Below, one piece after another: positions 1-13,300 of a stretch of 64,000 nt of DNA. The stretch lies in the NCBI RefSeq assembly GCF_036669915.1, contig NC_089325.1, positions 11,987,231-12,051,230 on the forward strand. Direction: 5' to 3'. The position numbers and the translations under genes are program-made. This DNA comes from Pocillopora verrucosa. Taxonomy: Eukaryota; Cnidaria; Anthozoa; Scleractinia; Pocilloporidae. The first letter of the stretch is position 1, and every line of letters starts with the position of its first letter. The notes under the pieces are model-generated. The model did not search any database. It saw only the letters and a program-made list of their open reading frames with translations, and had not been told where the DNA came from.

Positions 1-150
1 TCTCTCTAACAAGCCCCATCACTTTGATATCCTTCCTCTCTAATAAGGCCCATCTTTCAGGAAGCCCTAAAAATGACCATGCACAGAATAGTTAACCTAG
101 TGCATTACTTGGTCTTGATAGAATACTACCATTGCTGGAGAAATAATTAC

Positions 151-3100
151 CTGAGACAGTAGCTGGAGCTGATGCCGCATGTTCTCCATCACTTCTTTCT
201 CAACACCACTACCATCACCTTGACGCATAACATCCATTTGCGCCTCAATGCTTCTTCTTAATTCCTCATGTAACCTTGTTAAAAAAAAACAAAACAAAAC
301 AAAACAAAAACGATACAACAACTAAGACATTAACAAACCACAATGTTTGTCAGGAGCAAAAGAAGAAAAAAACATCAAAGCTAAGACCACACCTTGTGTT
401 TTCTTGAACAACATGATCTGTCTTTTGCTTCAATGAAGACAACTCTTCCTAAAACCAAAACCAAAAAACACATCAACATTAACAGTTGAAATATGCTTAG
501 GAAATCTAAAACAAAGTGCTTGTAAATCTTGTAAAATATGTATTGGTAATCAACTTGAAACTGACTCAGAGTAAAGTGAAACTATGTTACACAATTTGGA
601 GAGTTGACATGATGCTTTCAAATGTTATCTCTTTGCCAGAGCAGAGCAAATGCTAAAAAAGGTTAGCCCACTAAATCACTCAAATTGTCAGCTTTCCAGA
701 TTTGTCATGATAGAGTATCTTTTTTTATCAACCCTTAATCAACTTCTAGCTTTTGAAACTCACTTGTCCCACCAAAACAGCATGACTACTTCAGAAACAA
801 ACAAATTAATAAATTCTATTGTTTCCTTCTTTGTCATGTTAAAAGACAAAAATGAGCCTTATGACTACAAATCATTCAAATCTTTCACAACCAGGGTTTG
901 GTGCTGCAAGAATTATTTTAATCTGCTTCTGATTTACCTTGAGGAACAAGGCTTGCTCCTGAGAACTTTTGATGTTGTTATCATACTCGACTAGAAGAGG
1001 GGATAAAATGCTGCAACAAACAGAAAAATATTGAACATAAGCTTTCACATGTTTAAGGAGGAATTAGAAATTTTATTAAAATTTACTTTTAAAGAAAGTC
1101 TTTGTGTTTCTAAATTTACCACCTTAAACATCAAGCAGTTACCTGTGGGTGAGAGGGGAGGTAGGGGGAACATTATCAGTGGGTAGGATGGAGGGGAATA
1201 CTATTTGTGGGAGGGAGGGAGAGAGAGGAGAAACACTTCACCAAAAAGACTGGCTGTAAATGACTGGAGAGTAGACATTACAAGCATAATGTAGAATTAC
1301 ATCCATTTGATTTCTCATACAACCATTATATAATAACATCTATGAGAAAAAGAAAACAGATTAGGTGTACTGAATGTAAGAGCTGAAAAACATTGAGAAA
1401 TAGAGATACAATAATGATTAAAGTAATTTTAATTATTGCTTGTCTTCTGACTTAGTAGCTTGCTTTCAATTTTAATAATGTTTCAATTGCATGGAGACAA
1501 GTCTCCATTAAGTTAGGAAGTCAAATAGTTAGTTATGCCTCAGTTATGAAGCATTATGTTCCAGGACAGATGTAGGAACAAGCTGATTTCAGTTAAACCT
1601 TTCATGTTTAAGACCAGAATATTTTCTAACCTGGAATTTGTGATCCATGGAGGAAGAGGCTCTTTCCCCTTGAGAAAAAAAGATGAACATTTAAAAATTG
1701 AAATCAATGATCATAATTATAAAATCATAATCAAATATCTTGCACAAAAGTGTTGAAAAATAAATTAAATAATTTTTAGCATATGTTGTACCACACTCAA
1801 ACATCTGACCCATGAAGAGTGAGGCTGGGACAAAGGAAATTGGTTTGAATTACGAGAGGATTCCAAAAATATGGTATTAATTTCAGAATATCATACTTTT
1901 TGCCTAAGAAGTAAAAATCAGCATTGAATCAAATTATTGGAAGTTTCAAGAACCCAGCTTGAAGGATTCAAGAAATTGGGACTCTATTGTATTATGAATT
2001 TTTGTTAACTTTACCTTGACATCTGGTTCTTTAACAGGAAGATATTTCTTTTGATATTCCTCAAGAACAGCATTTAGTCTCCTCACTGAAAGATAACAAT
2101 GGACATCAAATCAGCACTGTTTGATTTAAGACATCACCATAGAGTCTGATTGTCTAGTTATGGAGTTGTTGACCTACTTTACCTTTCAGAGTGACTTCCT
2201 GGTAGACAGGCGCTTATTTATTATCATTCTTAGAGTTTCAATTAGCATATGTCACGTTCTCAGCTAATGGAAATGAGTGAAAATCAGGTGCTAAAAAAAT
2301 GACAGCAGGGCTCAGGTAAAGCAGCCATTTCCCAGACAAGACTGCTGTTTGATACTCGCCCACTCTTTTGCTTGTCTCCACTGACTAAGGGCCTGAAACA
2401 AGCTGAGCTGTGACTAGTCCAAACCACTTGATTCATGGATTTAGCAAAGGATTGGCTCCTTGAGGAGTATGTGGCCGAGTGGTGAGTTTACAAGCCTCTC
2501 ATTTTGAAAGGTCCACATTTCAAAGCCCTTGGATGAGGACAAGAAATTAACCAAGTACCAGCAAATTGACATGGCAAATTGATGAAATACTAATAGGTAA
2601 CTCTACCATGAAATGATAATCCCTAAATGCCGAGGGGGGGGGGGGGTGGGAGGGAATTCTGATAGAAGCATGATACTACTGAAATAGGACCAGATGTGAA
2701 ATGAGGGGACTTCCAGCCACAAGGTGACTCTACCATTTGTAGTTGAAAAGAATGATGAAAAAATTATTTTCTACATCACCATGTGCATGTACACTATATC
2801 ATGACATATACATAATGATTGGAACAACCATTTGATTTTACATTGATTTAATAATTTAATGACTGGCGGTATCTCTGACAGAGTAACAACCTTTACGTTC
2901 CGTGTAGCATCTTGTTTTTGTGCAGTGCGATCAGATTTTTTTCGATGGATTGTTCACCTAGTAAACAATTTAAGGTAATTTTGTAGCTCTACACTGTATT
3001 TCCAGAAAGTGTGAAGTTTGTTTGCAGTCTAACTGTGTCACTGCTGCAAGATTTTGCTCTAAATTTTTAGAGTAGTAATTCGACCCTTCGATACTAATTA

Positions 3101-3446
3101 AGCTCATAATAAACTTAATCAAGCCTCGTATATCCTGATATGAGCACTTTTTTTAAATCTTCTATTATTAAGCAATAATCAGATGAAACTGTCATCGATT
3201 CTGCAAAATGTTGATATCACTTTTTTCCAAAACTTTGAGGTATCTCGGATCATGGCCATATTTCGCAGAGCGACATTAAAAATTAAATCTTAACATCAAC
3301 AGGTGGTCTTAGGAAAGTTTAGTCAAGCAACTTCACTGGTATACGCTAAACGTTCATACTATCTTCGTTTATCTGAATAAACAGTCATGTGTACCTTGAT
3401 CTTGAAGAAATTTGATGTAATCTTCATCGCGTACTGTAGAACTCAT
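151..3446 (-). CDS. Coiled-coil centrosomal protein, CEP89/SDCCAG8-like (N-terminal part, runs off the left edge)
   Basis: Five exons on the minus strand join in frame: 3446-3395 (start ATG at 3446), 2085-2015, 985-938, 448-393 and 274-151, giving the first 117 residues. The 3' part lies outside the window. The protein begins MSSTVRDEDYIKFLQDQ and is rich in Glu, Lys, Leu and Gln with heptad character throughout, so it should form a long coiled coil. The segments RRLNAVLEEYQKKY and VQENTRLHEELRRS resemble the central coiled coil of CEP89, a centriole distal-appendage protein. SDCCAG8, another centrosome/cilium protein, fits slightly less well. For exon 3 the acceptor ending at 986 keeps the frame, whereas the nearer AG at 991 does not. 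The 5' end faces HMMR across a shared promoter. Exon structure is well supported; the family name is a best guess. Confidence 0.6.
2467..2765 (+). repeat. Degraded tRNA-derived SINE
   Basis: The head at 2471-2525 carries a tRNA-like A box (TGGCCGAGTGG) and a decayed B box. It is followed by a body with a long G run at 2633-2646. The same order (tRNA-like head, body, internal poly-G) is seen in the copy at 13386. It cannot fold into a good tRNA, so it is not called a tRNA gene. Confidence 0.45.
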
Positions 3447-4324
3447 AGCGACGCGAAGGTCAAGGTCGGAAGAGTACAATAGTTTCTCAAAATATTTGGC
3501 TAAAAGCCTCTAGAAACTCTTACAGTTACGACCATATTCATTTCCAGTGTAGATGTTATCGAAATGTTAGGACATCTTCAATGTGTAAAAAGAAAAACGA
3601 CAAAACTTTGTAGTAAACATTGAATATGCATCGAACTTAAAAAGACGCCATTTTGGTTGGTAGGCTAATCCTCGATCAACCAATCAAAACCAATAGCATA
3701 AATAAGAGCTTATTGGTCAGTTTAAATCACCTGGTAGTTTTCTTCCTTACAATTGGTTCTTTCTTAAGAAAACACAACATTTCGAATTTCGGCGGCATAA
3801 AGAATGGTTTCCTTTCGTTGAAAAAGTTCCGAAACCTTCTCTTTTACTTCCCATAAACCTTTTTTTTAATCTGTTCAGGGATACTGAACACAAAAGGGCT
3901 TATTATAAATCGAAACTTGGCTCCTTCCCTTTCATGTCTTGTAAAAATGATAATAGTTAAGGTGTTTTTATATCAACATAAACTATTTTAAAGAAATCGC
4001 CTCTCGTAGATTAGTCCCTTTTTTTAGCGAAGACAGGAGATCAGTAATTAAAAGACACAGTAATAAATGTTTCTGATACTTCGTATTCATTACTACATCT
4101 GTAAAATAAAGTTCAAATTTTTAACAAAAAAATCTCGCGGGAAAATAATCAACGTGAAGTCGAGGCCACTAATGAAACTCTCCCTGTGATTGGTTTATTT
4201 TTAAACACTGCTGCAACGAACAACCTGAAACACCGTGTCGATTTCCATTCAAGAGCACATATGCACGACATCTGCACAACTAGCATTCTTCCGTTATCCA
4301 AAAGTAGTTACTCTGTTATAAAAC
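3447..4324. promoter_or_regulatory. Bidirectional promoter between the CEP-like gene and HMMR
   Basis: This 878 bp spacer separates the two divergent start codons. It contains a consensus E2F site GCGGGAAA (4137-4144), a TTCAAA (4112-4117, reverse of the CHR motif TTTGAA), an inverted CCAAT box (ATTGG, 4189-4193) and a group of CCAAT/ATTGG motifs at about 3678-3717. E2F, CHR and CCAAT/NF-Y motifs together typify promoters of G2/M genes, which suits HMMR. No TATA box is obvious. The motifs are read directly; the cell-cycle role is inferred. Confidence 0.55.
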
Positions 4325-7300
4325 ATGTTCTCCAAATCCAAGAGATTTCAAGAGCCAGGTAAGCGGTAGAGAGGGATTTTATTTTCCGTAAAGAGTTTGT
4401 AGAGCAAAATGGGTATTTCGGTTTTGTTGATTGTCCGGTTTGCCTTGCTTGTCCTGTCCGCCTTGATATTGTATAGTTTCTGAATTGAAAATTCTGTCTT
4501 TGTGCTACAAAGCAAATAATACAGTTCCTTAACCCTTTATGACCTCAGCATGGATTATAGAATGATGTGATTCCTTGCCCTACAAACAAATGAGCTTTAA
4601 AATGTACTTGCTTGCTATATGAGTAACTAAGGTGTTATGGCAGCCTTCGCACGATCTGTTTGGAGAAGCTGAACTCTGATATTGTTTCCCGCCTTGTTAG
4701 ATTCTAAGTATCAACAAGATTCTATGTATTAATGAAACTAACGTAATTTAAGAAATGGATTTGTCAGGTGGAAATCAAGTTTAGTGCTTGCAAAAGTTGT
4801 TAGTGTGCTGGAACAAGGTCAGCCATCTTTCCACACCATTTTTTTCGGAATTTTGAATACAGTAGTATTTCCTTGTAGTTTCTCAGGCACCTCCTGTGGG
4901 ATTATATGATGTGAAGGGTCAAACACAAGTATCTGCAGCAGCTGGATTTGGCAGAGGAAAGAGATTTGCTGAACTGAAAGGTAATTCTTATATGTGGAGG
5001 TACAATGTACAGCAAAACAAGCAGATACCTGAGTGTAGCGTTCATCACAAAGAAATATTTATGTGCAACACAAGATCTGTTTTCACTGATATCCAGGGAT
5101 TATTCACCTTAAGACTAAAAACCTTCTTCAATTAAAGTCTCAACATTTTGTCTGTTACCAAAAGAATATCTTTAATGCTTGGGTCGTGTACTGTCCAAGG
5201 GAGGGTATGGTGGTTTTGGAGGGTAGATAGATTAAGGGGGGTCTTTATGGGAAAATGAAATGCAATTGAACTCATTTTGCACTGCAAATTCACCCTTATT
5301 CTGGAATTGTCTAACCAAAGTAGCTAGACATCTCTCTTACACCTAATTTTAAGTATTGATGTATAATTAGTAAAATCTCAGCTTGATCATTAGAAAAAAT
5401 GAAGCTAAAAAAATCTGGTTATGTCAGTTTTCTCTTGACAGAGGTATATTATCCAATGGAACTGGGGTAATAGAGACTCTGTGACAGCATGATCATAGCA
5501 ATGCAACAGGGATAAAAAAACATTTGGGTCAGTCATGACAGTGTTATCAGTGTTCTTAGCCAAGGCAATCAAATTTCACAGTGCTTCTTTCCACCCAAGA
5601 GAATGAATATTTTTGCCATACCTAAATTTTTGGTTTCACACATGAGACTGATTTTTTTGCTTCTGTCAGATTCAGGTTTGTCTACTGCAACCTGTGGGAA
5701 AAGTTTTCTTGGTGAGTAGGATACACTAATGTCTTTAGCTGAGTGATTATGTAAGTTTGGAGAATTTGGAATTGGATCAACTGATAATCCCCTAATTGAT
5801 GTTTTTCTTTATTCTCGTCCCTAATATCTGCTTGATATTGTGTTGATATTGTAAGGAGAAATTCTGTATTGGTCACTCATGATAGTTAACCCTTTCACTC
5901 CCAAGATCTAATTAGTAATTCTCCATACTGTCTGCCATACAATTCTTATGATGTTAGTTTAGAGAATTTGGTGTTGGATCAACAAATAATCCCATAATTT
6001 ATATTCTTCTCTATTCTCATCACCTACCTGCTTGATATTGTATTGATATTGTAAGGAGAAATTCTCTCTTGGTCACTTGAGGGGGTGAAAGGGTTAAAGA
6101 GTTAGGTGTAAAGTTACAAGAAATGTTTAGGGATGTCTGCTCATGGATTTCTCTGAACATGGTCTTTGTTTTCCAGTGTTTTTGTGGTTAATTTCTACTG
6201 AAATACATGTAGTCCTGTTGAAATAGTAGATTCTTTGTTTGATATTCTCTCGCAGACATAAGTTCTTGTAGCACATCAAGTCGGAATGACAGTAAATGCA
6301 GCGTAAGTGGAGGTTCTTTGTAGGTTGTGGCTTTTTTTGAAAATTTTCAACATCCATTTAAGATTTCAGAATTTACAATAAAGCAAATTACTTTCACTCC
6401 AAATGTAGCAATTTGCCACACCTCTTCCCTTAAAAAAGAAGAGAAACATATCAACCTCTACTCCAGACACCAGAGGAAAAGATCATTGTAAGAATAATGC
6501 AGCAGTGGAAACTGAGGTAGGTTGTGTACAATGTAATATATTGCAGAACTAAATCCATACCATGTACTGTATATTTAATCATTGGATGACAGTTTAGAAG
6601 TAAAGCAATGACTCACATTGTGGCTTTCAGTGAGTTTTTTAAATTACGGTTCTTCAATCACTTCACTTGTTGAAAGCCTAGTTAGAAACTGAGAACCTTC
6701 AGGGCATGGCAGCTTAGAGCTTTCGCTGCAATGCTACAGCTGCATGTGAGTTTTGTAACTTTTGGTGATGTTTACATGATCACATAGGTGTCAGAACTTT
6801 TGTCAGAGAAGATAGAACTTGAGGACAAACTATGTCAGGCTCAGCAGGATCTTCAGCACTTGGAAAACAAGCTTCAGGTACAAGAAGTTGAATTTGATGT
6901 CTGCATTCAAACTAAGTGGTCCATCCATGAAAGGCCTATCCTGATTTCTGTAACATGAAGCAAACAGGAGTGTTGCTTCCCCTCCCAGATGGGTTGTTAG
7001 CCCTGGGGAGGTTGCCCTCCCTCAAAAAAATTTGCCAGGTTTGTCAGCAACTGTCTTAAATACAGTCAAACCTTAATTACTCCAACTTGTGGGGACTGGT
7101 CTGAATAGCCCCAGATAACATTCAACAGCTTTGGAAAGTGGAACAAATTCAGTTCCAGCAGAAGTTTCATTACATTTGCTTTAAGGATTGCAAATGTAAC
7201 TGATTAATGACCAGAGAAGTGAGTCTGGATAATTTAAAAAAATTCAGATAATCAAGGTCCAGATAATTGAGGTTTGACTGTATTCTGTTTTGGTGAAGGC

Positions 7301-10300
7301 CAGTGTGAGGGTAAAGTCTTGCCCTAGAACACAACACAGTGACCCAGCCAGGTCTTGAACTCAGACCTCTCCACACAGAGTCAAGCCTGGTAACCATTAG
7401 GTCACCCTCATAATTTATCAAAATCTATATCTTAACCCTTAACACCATAACATCATTCTGTATATTCTCCATACTGTTCTCGATACTTTTCCTAAACTGC
7501 TACCAGGGGGAATTTGTTTAATAATAAAGAGCTTCTTTAGTTGGCGATCACTTCCTTTAATCTCCCCGCTATTAATGTTTGATTCAGGGGTGACATTGTA
7601 AGGAGAAATTAGATGCTAGTCACTCTTGAGGGTGAAAGGGTTATACAGCAAGCTACATGATAGACAGGCTGATAATGGCATGTTAGCAAAGTAACATCTT
7701 CCCAACAAGTAAATTGGAAAGAACAATGAACTCGATTTTGGAGTATTTTCCTGTTTATTTTTTACAGTCTACCTTGCAAGAAAAAGGTAGCCATGAGTCT
7801 TCCATTGCTGACCTTCATAGACAACTCAAAGAATTAAGGCAAGAAAATGATATGCTGCTTGAGAAATTACAAGTAAGTGAAACAGGCAACAGTGGGATCA
7901 TTTGTATGTTGTGTTTATCTCATAAAGTTATATATTACTTGAATTCTGAAACAGGTCATCACAACAACCAACAATAGTATAGAATCATTAAAGGAGGAAC
8001 TAACTACAGTCAAGCAGCAACTACGAGATAAGGATGGGGTGAGTCAGAAATTAATAAGTGAAAGTGAAAATCCAGGTTTTTTTTCCGTTGGATTTCAAGA
8101 AGGGAATCAAAGAAAAAACGAAGTTCATAATGTTATTATTAAACTCTAGTTATTGAGGGGGGAATGTCTTCTAATTGTTTGTTTAAATGTCTTTCTTCAT
8201 TCTTTCTGGCTCACCACTGTGAAGCTTGTTCAAAATGACTAGAATACCATTTAGTGTTGTGTATGTGTATGATCAGGTCCAAAAAACCTAATTAAACATA
8301 AAGGAAGGAAATCTGCTTACTTTTTCTACCAGTTAACTCAGTTCAGTCCAATATGTTATAACTGTTGCTATTAAACTGATATGATTTGACGATTTTTGGG
8401 TAATGCCTTCATATGAAGTTTTTTATATTGGAGGTTTGTGCTATATGTGGGTGAAATTTGACAAACATGATTTGTTTTAACCATAGGTTATATCCAGTCT
8501 TAAATTTGAATTGAGCTGTGCAGCCCAGAGCTCAAGAGCTGACTTGGATTTGGAACAGGACAGAAACAGAGTTCTCAATGAGAGAATTTCACACTTAGGT
8601 TTGTTGATGGAGACACTACTGAATAGACTTGAAAAAGCTTGTTGTCTTGTTGTCCTACTGCATATTGTATGAAGCAGAAAGTAGGCCATTATATATAAAT
8701 TAAATGTATCAGTGTTCAACATAAAACATATTCCCTCCAGAAAGTTGCCAACATTAACAAATAAGTATTGTATCTTTAGTTACTTAAATTCATTTTATAG
8801 AAATCGGTTGCTATCAAAATGTTGTTTATTCTTTCCTCCTCAATTTGGCTGAGTCAATAAATATTTTTTTTAAAAATTGATGTCATGTTTGTAATACTTG
8901 CAAGTGCTTTAGATAATCCCTGATCAACTGTAATAGTTTATGGCTCAAGGATAATGGTTTTGCTTTTAGAGAAGACAGTTTCTGAGGTAACGCAGGACAG
9001 AGATGAAGTAGAAAAAGCAAATCAACAACTCCATGGTAAGTGATAGTTTTCCTTTAGGAATTGCAAAGGTTTTCATGCATCTTGACGTTTACTCATCCCT
9101 TTTCCAATTGACCACATTTTTAGAACTGGTTGCTAGTCTTAGAAGAGATAACATGGATTTCAGAACAAAACTTGATGAAGCTGAAGAAAAACTAGAGGTA
9201 TGCATAGTTACAAACCTTCAATTATCCAACTGGGGTATCACATATCTTACAAAAGCTTGCTATTTCTACCACTTCTACCATTCAAGAAAGAAGACCCCTT
9301 GTCAAAGCTTCTCATTATTTTTCCCATTTCATAGAGGTCATACTGATAAATTTTACCTGAATGTAACTTAGGGTGTCTGTCAGAAATTGAAGACTGCCAT
9401 AAAAGAAAATGAGGACAAAGTTCTTCCTCTTGAAGAAATGTTGAGCAAAGAGATGCAGGTATGAAATTAAAAGTGTTCATACACTCACTACCTAGAGTGT
9501 GATAAGCACCGCTTGTAAATTTGTCGAGATCTCTGTTCCCATTTCCTCTGTACTCAGTATTTTGCAGTCAATTAACAACAACGCATCACTTACAAAAGCC
9601 AGTCCCAATATTCATTATTAATGACTATGATGAAGGCGTTGCAGATGTGAAGTGCCTAGGTGCTACTGTTTGTTATAACTCAGACTGTCTGAAAATAACA
9701 GGTTTTAAAAGTTTGTATGATTCACAGTCTGAGATAAATACTTCCAATTGAAGTTATTCAGATAGAGGAGATGCATATCAAATGAATGCAATTACTTTTG
9801 TGCTAACTTTGCAACTCAACTCACTTACAAGATAATATGCAATTTGCAAATGTCTTTTATCTCTAGAAAAGTCAAGAACTTGGTGAAAAGTTGGAGTATT
9901 CCTTAAGACAGAGTGAGGAGAATTTTACCAAAGCACAGTCTACAATTGTCCAACTACAAGAGACAAAAGAAAATTTGGAAAACAAAAATCATGATTTGGA
10001 GGCTAAACTGTTTGAGTTAATTGAGAAAGAACAGTCTGCAGAAGAAAGGGCGAGGTACTTTGTGACACATTTTGACAAGAAGATTCACATAGACTTACAT
10101 TATAAAGACAACATCAGTCAAATGATTGAAACATAAATTGGTTGGTTTTTCTTTTATGTCAGTAAATTTGCAAATAGAAGCTAATTTAAGTTTTTAATTT
10201 TTTTTTTTAATGATGTGACCTCTATAGTGGTCCTAACAAAGTTGTGAGTTTTTCTCTCAAAAAATGTACAGGATCCCTTATCTAATTATACTATTTTACT

Positions 10301-13300
10301 TTTTCTGATTTTTGAAACTGTAGGCATTTGTCTGTGGAGAACATTGCAATTGAAAGTAGGCTTCAGAAGTGTGAAAGTGATTATGAGCAGAGACTGTCCA
10401 TTGCCAATGATCAAGTGGAATCGTTGCAAAAAGAACTTCACAGGTTACCATATCAACAACTTATTTTAGGGCTCATTGCCATCCAGTGGTGTCTTTGGAA
10501 AGCTGAGTCCTTTCTCCATAAGATGCCATGGAATGGTACTCCATCTTTTTCAGCCTCAGGCCACTTGTGGTCATTTTAATAAAGTCTTCCCTGGCAGTAC
10601 CTTGAAAGCATCCACTCACTTCCCTTATGGTCTTTTTCTCCCTCTTTTCCAGTTCACTTGTCCATCTAGAATATCTTTACAAATCCTGGATTGATAAATG
10701 ATATGACCACTGTTATATTTTCATTTGTTTGATAACTCTTTGTGTCTGTCCTTTTCTGCCCAACCCGCAAAATATCCACATTTCAAATGCCTCAATTCAA
10801 TATTCAAGTGCCTATTATCTCTTTGACACTGGTTTGGTAGTAGACAGCCATTGTTTATTTGCATCATGGAAGTTTGCATTTATTGTAGGTATGAGGAAAT
10901 GATGACAGAGAATGTAAGATCACTGACTGACAAATATCAAGATCTAGAGGATTCTTACAGTAAGCTGTTATATAGTTAAAAGTTTGATTAGTTTTTGGTA
11001 GTTTGGGAGAAAAATTGAAATGAAAGATGTGAACAAGTCTGCCATGTTATTAATTTGCATAATTTACCTTAGGAAGTCAACTTCTTTAATTGGGCACTGA
11101 CATTTTTTATTTTAGCTTGCTTTCAATCTGAGGCTGAGAAAGAGAAGAACTTGATTTTAGCTGAGTTAGAAGTAACAAGACAGTCTTTTCAGAAAAGGTA
11201 AAGCTTGTTTCACTTTACAGTGAGGAGTTGCGTGAGTGAAGTGGTTTTTGTAAGCTTGAACCTGTCCAGCATCAAAATCCAGTGTCTCAGATGTGCTAAA
11301 ATTTTATGGCCAGTGCATATTTGGCGTTGTAGAAAACATTTGAAATACAAGAAAAGGTTTATGTTGAGCAGGAATTCTGTCATTGCCGGAAAAAATATCA
11401 TGAGAGTTGTGCCTGCTGTTTAGTCGACAGGAAAGTGATCAGCAACTGAAGACTTGTGTCTACCTCACTCAAAAGAATGAACAGCTCCAAGAGGAATGTG
11501 ATGGACTTAGTCAACAAGTGAATTGTTGGAAGGTACACTATCAACCGTCTTATGTTGCGTTATGATTATTTTTTTAACAAAAAGCTATGCTATATTACCT
11601 TGACGACCCCAGTTTACCCCTCAAAGTCTTAAAGCAACAGTCAGAAACAGTCTCTTTGGAAAGTTTTTACACTTCATTTATCTCCTTCTGTAATTAAACG
11701 CCATGAGCTTGGCAGGCTTCCTGGTCAGGGATCATTGTCAGAAGTGCAAGCTCATGTGAAATGTTGCAACTACAGCTGGCGTCTTTAAGCTCTTGATCAG
11801 TCTTGCATGCGTAATAACCCTAATAGCCCAGTTTTGAAGCGGTTGTTTTCGAGCGTTTCCTCACCTCGTCCTCTCTCTTTATATATTTCCTTTCGCTGAT
11901 CCAATCAGTGTTGAAAATTGCTTGAGATGGGCACTCATGACTGGGTTGCGGAGATTTGCCATCTATAGCGGCGGTATTTTTCCCGAAGGTTGGCTGGACT
12001 CATGGAAAGTCCCAGCAATGCCCAGGCACCAACCTTCTATTTCAACGAGGCAGTGATTGACAGACAAAAAAGACAAGTTCTTTTTTATCCATTTAGCTAG
12101 TAACAATCTGAGCCCAATCTGACGCTATCCAAAAAATTGATCGCTATTCACCGGAAAAAAGATTTGTTCAATGGATAGCGTTATCTATCTCTTGAACAAC
12201 CGAGGCCTGGGTTCGATTTCCGCGTTTACCTGTGTCCTCTAAAAGAAATGTCTTGTATGAGAGGACCTCGGACAAATTTCCCGAAGAGCGCTTGGTAACC
12301 GGGTTTAAACACTCTGACGTGCTAAAAAAAATGTTTATTATCATTTAATTTTACTGCTGATTTAGACTGAAGCTGACTCTTTGCAAAATAACTTATCCAA
12401 CTGCCAAAGAGAAGTCGAGCGCGCTAAGGTAAGCTTGGTTTGATCTTTGCACAGCGTCGAGCGAATTTGACAAAAACGTACCTTAGTGGGGGGGGAGGGG
12501 GGGTCTAAGCGCGGAAATACCCCCTCTATTTTAATGAAAAGTTACCATCTGGCATGACCCCTAAATCCCGGTAAGACGCTGGTTTAGACTATCGCTCTCT
12601 ATTGTAAGCTCCTACGCTACCCCGCTGTTTCAGGAAAACTTAAGATGCAACCTCGGTGAATATCTTGTTAATTCTTATCCGCAGGAAAACAATAAAAGAG
12701 TCAATTTTATCCTTGGTTCAAATTTCATTTTCTTTTGTTTTTGGGTATTGTAGTGTATGATAATGAGTTTGAAACAAAGGAAAATAAAATTTGAACCAAG
12801 GATAAAATTGAACCACAGCATTTACAAATGATTGTTCGTAAGCACGATTTCAACTTAACACGGTCAAATGAAAGGACGCATGTGTAGAGTTTGAGTTAGC
12901 CGATCGTCATCGGCTGTTGACCAAGGCCCGAGCCAGTGAGGAAATTCGAAATTTCCTGTGTGAGTGAGTGAGTAGTTTTCAATGCTAGTCCCTACAATTT
13001 GTTTGTTAACTTTGTACTTCTCTCATTTAATGTCTTTTTAGGCTGAGTTGGAAATGGCCAAAGAAGAACTGACAAAAAACACGGAAGAAACAGGACTAGC
13101 TAAGGCTTGTCTGAGAAAAGCACTAGACGAGGTACCTCCATAGAGTTGTCATCGTTGATCAATTCCTGATTTCTCCATTCCTTCCTTCGTATGTGTCACG
13201 TTAGCGAATGAATAGAGTTGAACATCGGCTTGGACTGATTTCATTTCCTTTTCTCTTCCCAAGGCTAACAACACCATCGATAACCTCATCAAGAGAGAGG

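Noticed and set aside
650-994. 114-residue plus-strand open frame
   Set aside because: It overlaps minus-strand exon 3 of the CEP-like gene and has no domain.
2467-2530. A functional tRNA gene
   Set aside because: The A box is good but the B box and acceptor stem are not; SINE-like body follows.
4886-4895. Acceptor CAG before GCACC for HMMR exon 2
   Set aside because: It would shift the frame into a stop; the TAG acceptor at 4877-4878 keeps HMMR homology.
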